64,000 nucleotides of DNA from Saccharopolyspora ipomoeae (GTDB lineage Bacteria; Actinomycetota; Actinomycetes; Mycobacteriales; Pseudonocardiaceae), in contig NZ_JASAOF010000002.1 in assembly GCF_029952525.1 (NCBI RefSeq), positions 434,001 to 498,000 of the forward strand, read 5' to 3'. A program made the position numbers and the translations under genes. Below are positions 61,207-64,000 of this stretch, in pieces (within the stretch, counting starts at the first letter, position 1; each line of letters opens with the position of its first letter). Below the pieces are notes generated by a model. The model ran no database searches. It saw only the letters and a list, made by a program, of their open reading frames with translations, and had not been told where the DNA came from.

Positions 61207-61260
61207 TGGTGATCTCCACTCTGGTCATGCGGGCCAGGCGTGGGTGTCGGTGCACGCAGT

Positions 61261-61271
61261 ATACAGTATGC
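61261..61271. promoter_or_regulatory. ATACNGTATGC operator, copy 2
   Basis: ATACAGTATGC lies 55 bases upstream of the ketopantoate-reductase-like gene, within the 303-base divergent region. The inverted core is ATAC-A-GTAT, and a GT before it extends the pattern (GCAGTATACAGTATGC at 61256-61271). Confidence 0.6.
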
Positions 61272-61358
61272 GACTTCGCGGACAAGATTTCCGCACTCCT
61301 CAGGCCGTCGAGAGTCGCCTCCGAACCGCCTGCGACCAGGCTGAATCCGGACCTTTGA

Positions 61359-61371
61359 GTCCACACTGGAC
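61359..61371. promoter_or_regulatory. GTCCACACTGGAC motif, copy 2
   Basis: This is identical to the motif at 57622 and lies 139 bases before oxc. Identity over 13 bases in two linked control regions suggests a shared regulator. Confidence 0.5.
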
Positions 61372-61448
61372 GAATTCGGCGGGGCCCGGTTCCCCGGCTC
61401 GACCTATGGACACCCGGCTTCCGCTGGGGTATGCCTGAGACACACCTC

Positions 61449-61459
61449 ATACGGTATGC
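61449..61459. promoter_or_regulatory. ATACNGTATGC operator, copy 3 (oxc promoter)
   Basis: ATACGGTATGC is followed by AGTATG, giving a partly doubled site (61448-61465), 51 bases before the oxc start. Confidence 0.6.
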
Positions 61460-61509
61460 AGTATGTCGCCGACCGTAGACGCGGCCTTCTTCAAAGGGGA
61501 TGAGCGCAC

Positions 61510-63207
61510 ATGGCCCAGGCTTCCGACAACGCAGGCGAACCCGAGACGATCTCCGGCGGGCACCTCGTCGCCAAGGCGCTCAAGGCCGAAGGCGTGGACA
61601 CGATCTACACCCTCTGCGGTGGCCACATCATCGACATCTACGACGGCTGCGTGGACGAGGGCATCGACGTCGTCGACGTGCGCCACGAGCAGGTCGCCGC
61701 CCACGCCGCCGACGGCCACTCCCGCATCACCGGCAAGCCCGGCTGCGCGGTCGTGACCGCCGGCCCCGGCACCACCGACGCGGTCACCGGCGTGGCCAAC
61801 GCCTTCCGCGCGGAGAGCCCGATGCTGCTCATCGGCGGCCAGGGAGCCCTGTCGCAGCACAAGATGGGGTCGCTGCAGGACCTGCCGCACGTCGACATGA
61901 TGAACCCGATCACCAAGTTCGCCGCGACCGTGCCGCACACCGAGCGCGCCGCCGACATGGTGTCGATGGCCTTCCGCGAGTGCTACCACGGCTCCCCCGG
62001 CCCGTCGTTCCTGGAGATCCCGCGCGACGTCCTCGACGCCCGGGTTCCGGTCGAGCGCGCCCGCGTGCCGCGTCCCGGCGGCTACCGCGCCACCACCCGC
62101 TCCGCGGGCGACCCCGACGCGATCGAGAAGCTGGCCGACCTGCTGGTAAAGGCCGAGAAGCCCTGCATCCTGCTGGGCAGCCAGACCTGGACCTGCCGAG
62201 CCACGGACTCGGCGGTGAAGCTGGTCCGCGAGCTGAACGTGCCCGCGTTCTGCAACGGGGCCGGGAGGGGCACGCTTCCGCCCGCGGACCCGCTGCACTT
62301 CCAGCTGGCGCGCCGCTACGCCTTCCAGAACTCCGACCTGATCATCATCCTGGGCACCCCGTTCGACTTCCGGATGGGCTACGGCAAGCGCCTGTCGCCG
62401 CAGGCCACCGTCGTGCAGATCGACCTGGACTACCGCACGGTCGGCCGCAACCGCGACGTCGACCTGGGCATCGTCGGCGACGCCGACGCGGTGCTCACCG
62501 CCGTGGCCCAGGCCGCCTCCGGGCGCCTGAACAACGGCGCCGGCGGCCGCACGACCTGGGTGCAGGAGCTGCGCGAGGTCGAGACCGCCGCGCTGCAGAA
62601 GCGCCTGCCGCGCCAGCACTCCGACGCCTCCCCCATCGACCCCTACCGGCTGGTGCACGAGATCAACGAGTTCCTCACCGAGGACTCGATCTACATCGGC
62701 GACGGCGGTGACATCGTCACCTTCTCCGGCCAGGTCATCCAGCCCAAGTCCCCCGGCCACTGGATGGACCCGGGACCGCTGGGCACCCTCGGCGTCGGCG
62801 TGCCCTTCGCGATGGCCGCCAAGAAGGCCCGCCCCGACAAGGAGGTCGTGTGCCTGTTCGGCGACGGTGCCTTCAGCCTCACCGGCTGGGACTTCGAGAC
62901 GATGGTGCGCTTCGACCTGCCCTTCGTCGGCATCGTCGGCAACAACTCCTCGATGAACCAGATCCGCTACGGCCAGATCGCCAAGTACGGCGAGGACCGC
63001 GGCCGGGTCGGCAACACCCTCGGCGACATCTCCTACAGCAAGTTCGCGCAGATGCTCGGCGGTTACGGCGAGGAGGTCGACGACCCCGCCGACATCGCCC
63101 CCGCGCTGCAGCGCGCACGCGAGTCCGGCAAGCCGTCGTTGATCAACGTCTGGGTCGATCCCGAGGTCTACGCCCCGGGAACGATGAACCAGACCATGTA
63201 CAAGTGA
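61510..63207 (+). CDS. oxc: Oxalyl-CoA decarboxylase
   Basis: The 565-residue thiamine diphosphate enzyme has the N-terminal pyrimidine domain ([55 protein letters not shown]), a central domain and the C-terminal ThDP motif [29 protein letters not shown]. It converts oxalyl-CoA to formyl-CoA and CO2. The directly following formyl-CoA transferase gene supports the substrate; without it, a related 2-hydroxyacyl-CoA lyase would be an alternative. ATACNGTATGC sites lie upstream. Confidence 0.85.
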   Translation: MAQASDNAGEPETISGGHLVAKALKAEGVDTIYTLCGGHIIDIYDGCVDEGIDVVDVRHEQVAAHAADGHSRITGKPGCAVVTAGPGTTDAVTGVANAFRAESPMLLIGGQGALSQHKMGSLQDLPHVDMMNPITKFAATVPHTERAADMVSMAFRECYHGSPGPSFLEIPRDVLDARVPVERARVPRPGGYRATTRSAGDPDAIEKLADLLVKAEKPCILLGSQTWTCRATDSAVKLVRELNVPAFCNGAGRGTLPPADPLHFQLARRYAFQNSDLIIILGTPFDFRMGYGKRLSPQATVVQIDLDYRTVGRNRDVDLGIVGDADAVLTAVAQAASGRLNNGAGGRTTWVQELREVETAALQKRLPRQHSDASPIDPYRLVHEINEFLTEDSIYIGDGGDIVTFSGQVIQPKSPGHWMDPGPLGTLGVGVPFAMAAKKARPDKEVVCLFGDGAFSLTGWDFETMVRFDLPFVGIVGNNSSMNQIRYGQIAKYGEDRGRVGNTLGDISYSKFAQMLGGYGEEVDDPADIAPALQRARESGKPSLINVWVDPEVYAPGTMNQTMYK

Positions 63208-63218
63208 GGTGTGACGTC

Positions 63219-64000
63219 ATGAGCGCACTCGAAGGTGTCCGGGTCCTGGACATGACTCACGTGCAGTCGGGCCCGTCGGCGACCCAGATCCTGGCCTGGC
63301 TCGGGGCCGACGTGGTCAAGCTCGAAGCCCCCACCGGCGACATCACCCGCAAGCAGCTGCGCGACGTCGCCGACGCCGACAGCCTCTACTTCACGATGCT
63401 CAACTGCAACAAGCGCAGCATCACGCTGAACATGAAGTCCGAGGCGGGCAAGGAGATCTTCACCCGCCTGGTCGCCGAATCCGACGTGCTGGTGGAGAAC
63501 TTCGGCCCGGGCACCGTGGACCGGATGGGCTTCACCTGGGACAAGCTGCGCGAGATGAACCCGAAGCTGATCTACGCCTCGATCAAGGGCTTCGGCGAGG
63601 GCCCCTACACCCACTTCAAGGCCTACGAGGTCGTCGCCCAGGCGATGGGCGGGTCGATGTCGACCACCGGGTTCGAGGACGGGCCACCGCTGGCCACCGG
63701 AGCGCAGATCGGCGACTCGGGAACCGGGATCCACACCGTCGCCGGGATCCTCGCCGCGCTGCTGCAGCGCGAGCGCACCGGCGAGGGCCAGCGGGTGTCG
63801 GTGGCGATGCAGCACGCGGTGCTGAACCTGTGCCGGGTCAAGCTGCGCGACCAGCAGCGGTTGGCGCACGGCCCGCTGCGGGAGTACCCCAACGCCGAGT
63901 TCGGCGACGAGGTGCCGCGCTCGGGCAACGCCTCCGGTGGCGGCCAGCCCGGGTGGGCGGTGCGCTGCAAGCCCGGCGGCGACAACGACTACATCTACGT
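63219..64000 (+). CDS. frc: Formyl-CoA:oxalate CoA-transferase, N-terminal part
   Basis: About 260 residues are visible before the window ends. It is a family III CoA transferase with [49 protein letters not shown] and the nucleophile candidate Asp166 in QIGDSGTG, equivalent to Asp169 of the Oxalobacter enzyme. It moves CoA from formyl-CoA to oxalate, feeding oxc. The ATG is 11 bases after the oxc stop with GAGGTG before it. The C-terminus is outside the window. Confidence 0.88.
   Translation, partial: MSALEGVRVLDMTHVQSGPSATQILAWLGADVVKLEAPTGDITRKQLRDVADADSLYFTMLNCNKRSITLNMKSEAGKEIFTRLVAESDVLVENFGPGTVDRMGFTWDKLREMNPKLIYASIKGFGEGPYTHFKAYEVVAQAMGGSMSTTGFEDGPPLATGAQIGDSGTGIHTVAGILAALLQRERTGEGQRVSVAMQHAVLNLCRVKLRDQQRLAHGPLREYPNAEFGDEVPRSGNASGGGQPGWAVRCKPGGDNDYIY

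Overview
This window looks like chromosome of a high-GC actinomycete. Coding is dense, third-position GC is strong, GTG and TTG starts are frequent, and overlapping stop/start pairs (ATGA, GTGA) are common. Family content (ROK and LacI sugar regulons, SIP-type siderophore reductase, GPP34, LutABC, IdeR-type iron box) fits Pseudonocardiaceae, perhaps Saccharopolyspora; that placement is inference. I saw no rRNA, CRISPR array, insertion sequence or phage genes. It reads as ordinary chromosome with catabolic cassettes, separated by intergenic regions that hold some unusual repeats.

Layout. 1-2.3 kb: end of a quinone oxidoreductase, then an aldo/keto reductase and an SDR. 2.6-11.6 kb: a sugar:H+ symporter, co-transcribed ROK and LacI repressors, and a sugar ABC importer operon with a TIM-barrel glycosidase. 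11.8-14.0 kb: a small membrane protein and a NarL-type two-component pair. 14.1-20.8 kb: a second sugar ABC importer, divergent from a GH3 glycosidase and its LacI regulator, with shared operator-like motifs. 20.9-24.0 kb: a luciferase-like monooxygenase, then siderophore uptake genes around an iron box. 24.1-26.3 kb: a SnoaL-type sigma factor, selenocysteine tRNA (selC) and selD. 26.4-30.2 kb: a cysteine-containing leader peptide heading three flavin monooxygenases. 30.4-35.9 kb: SDR, ABC-2 permease with a fused beta-sandwich tail, DUF3048 lipoprotein, Nramp transporter, NUDIX protein. 36.0-42.5 kb: a full protocatechuate branch in the order pcaI-J-H-G-B-D-C-R. 42.7-46.4 kb: an LldR/LutR-like repressor divergent from lutABC. 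46.4-57.5 kb: DUF3616 protein, APC permease with a GPP34 protein, ABC exporter, MarR, a helical-repeat protein, a PHP hydrolase, amidase and a membrane protein. 57.7-64 kb: a GntR regulator, acyl-CoA dehydrogenase, ketopantoate-reductase-like protein, and oxalyl-CoA decarboxylase plus formyl-CoA transferase (oxalate catabolism), linked by shared operator-like motifs.

The most novel signal is a family of three ~176-nt structured elements (37595-37770, 42455-42629, 58456-58631). Their ends are nearly invariant, while their stems differ in sequence yet keep pairing by compensatory changes. Each starts 1-13 nt after the stop codon of a + strand gene. Other notable signals are a GTTTTCATGAAAAC palindrome family, a 16-bp perfect inverted-repeat element at 52.4 kb, a probable cysteine-responsive leader peptide, an isolated selC-selD pair, and several palindromic operators that connect regulators to targets.
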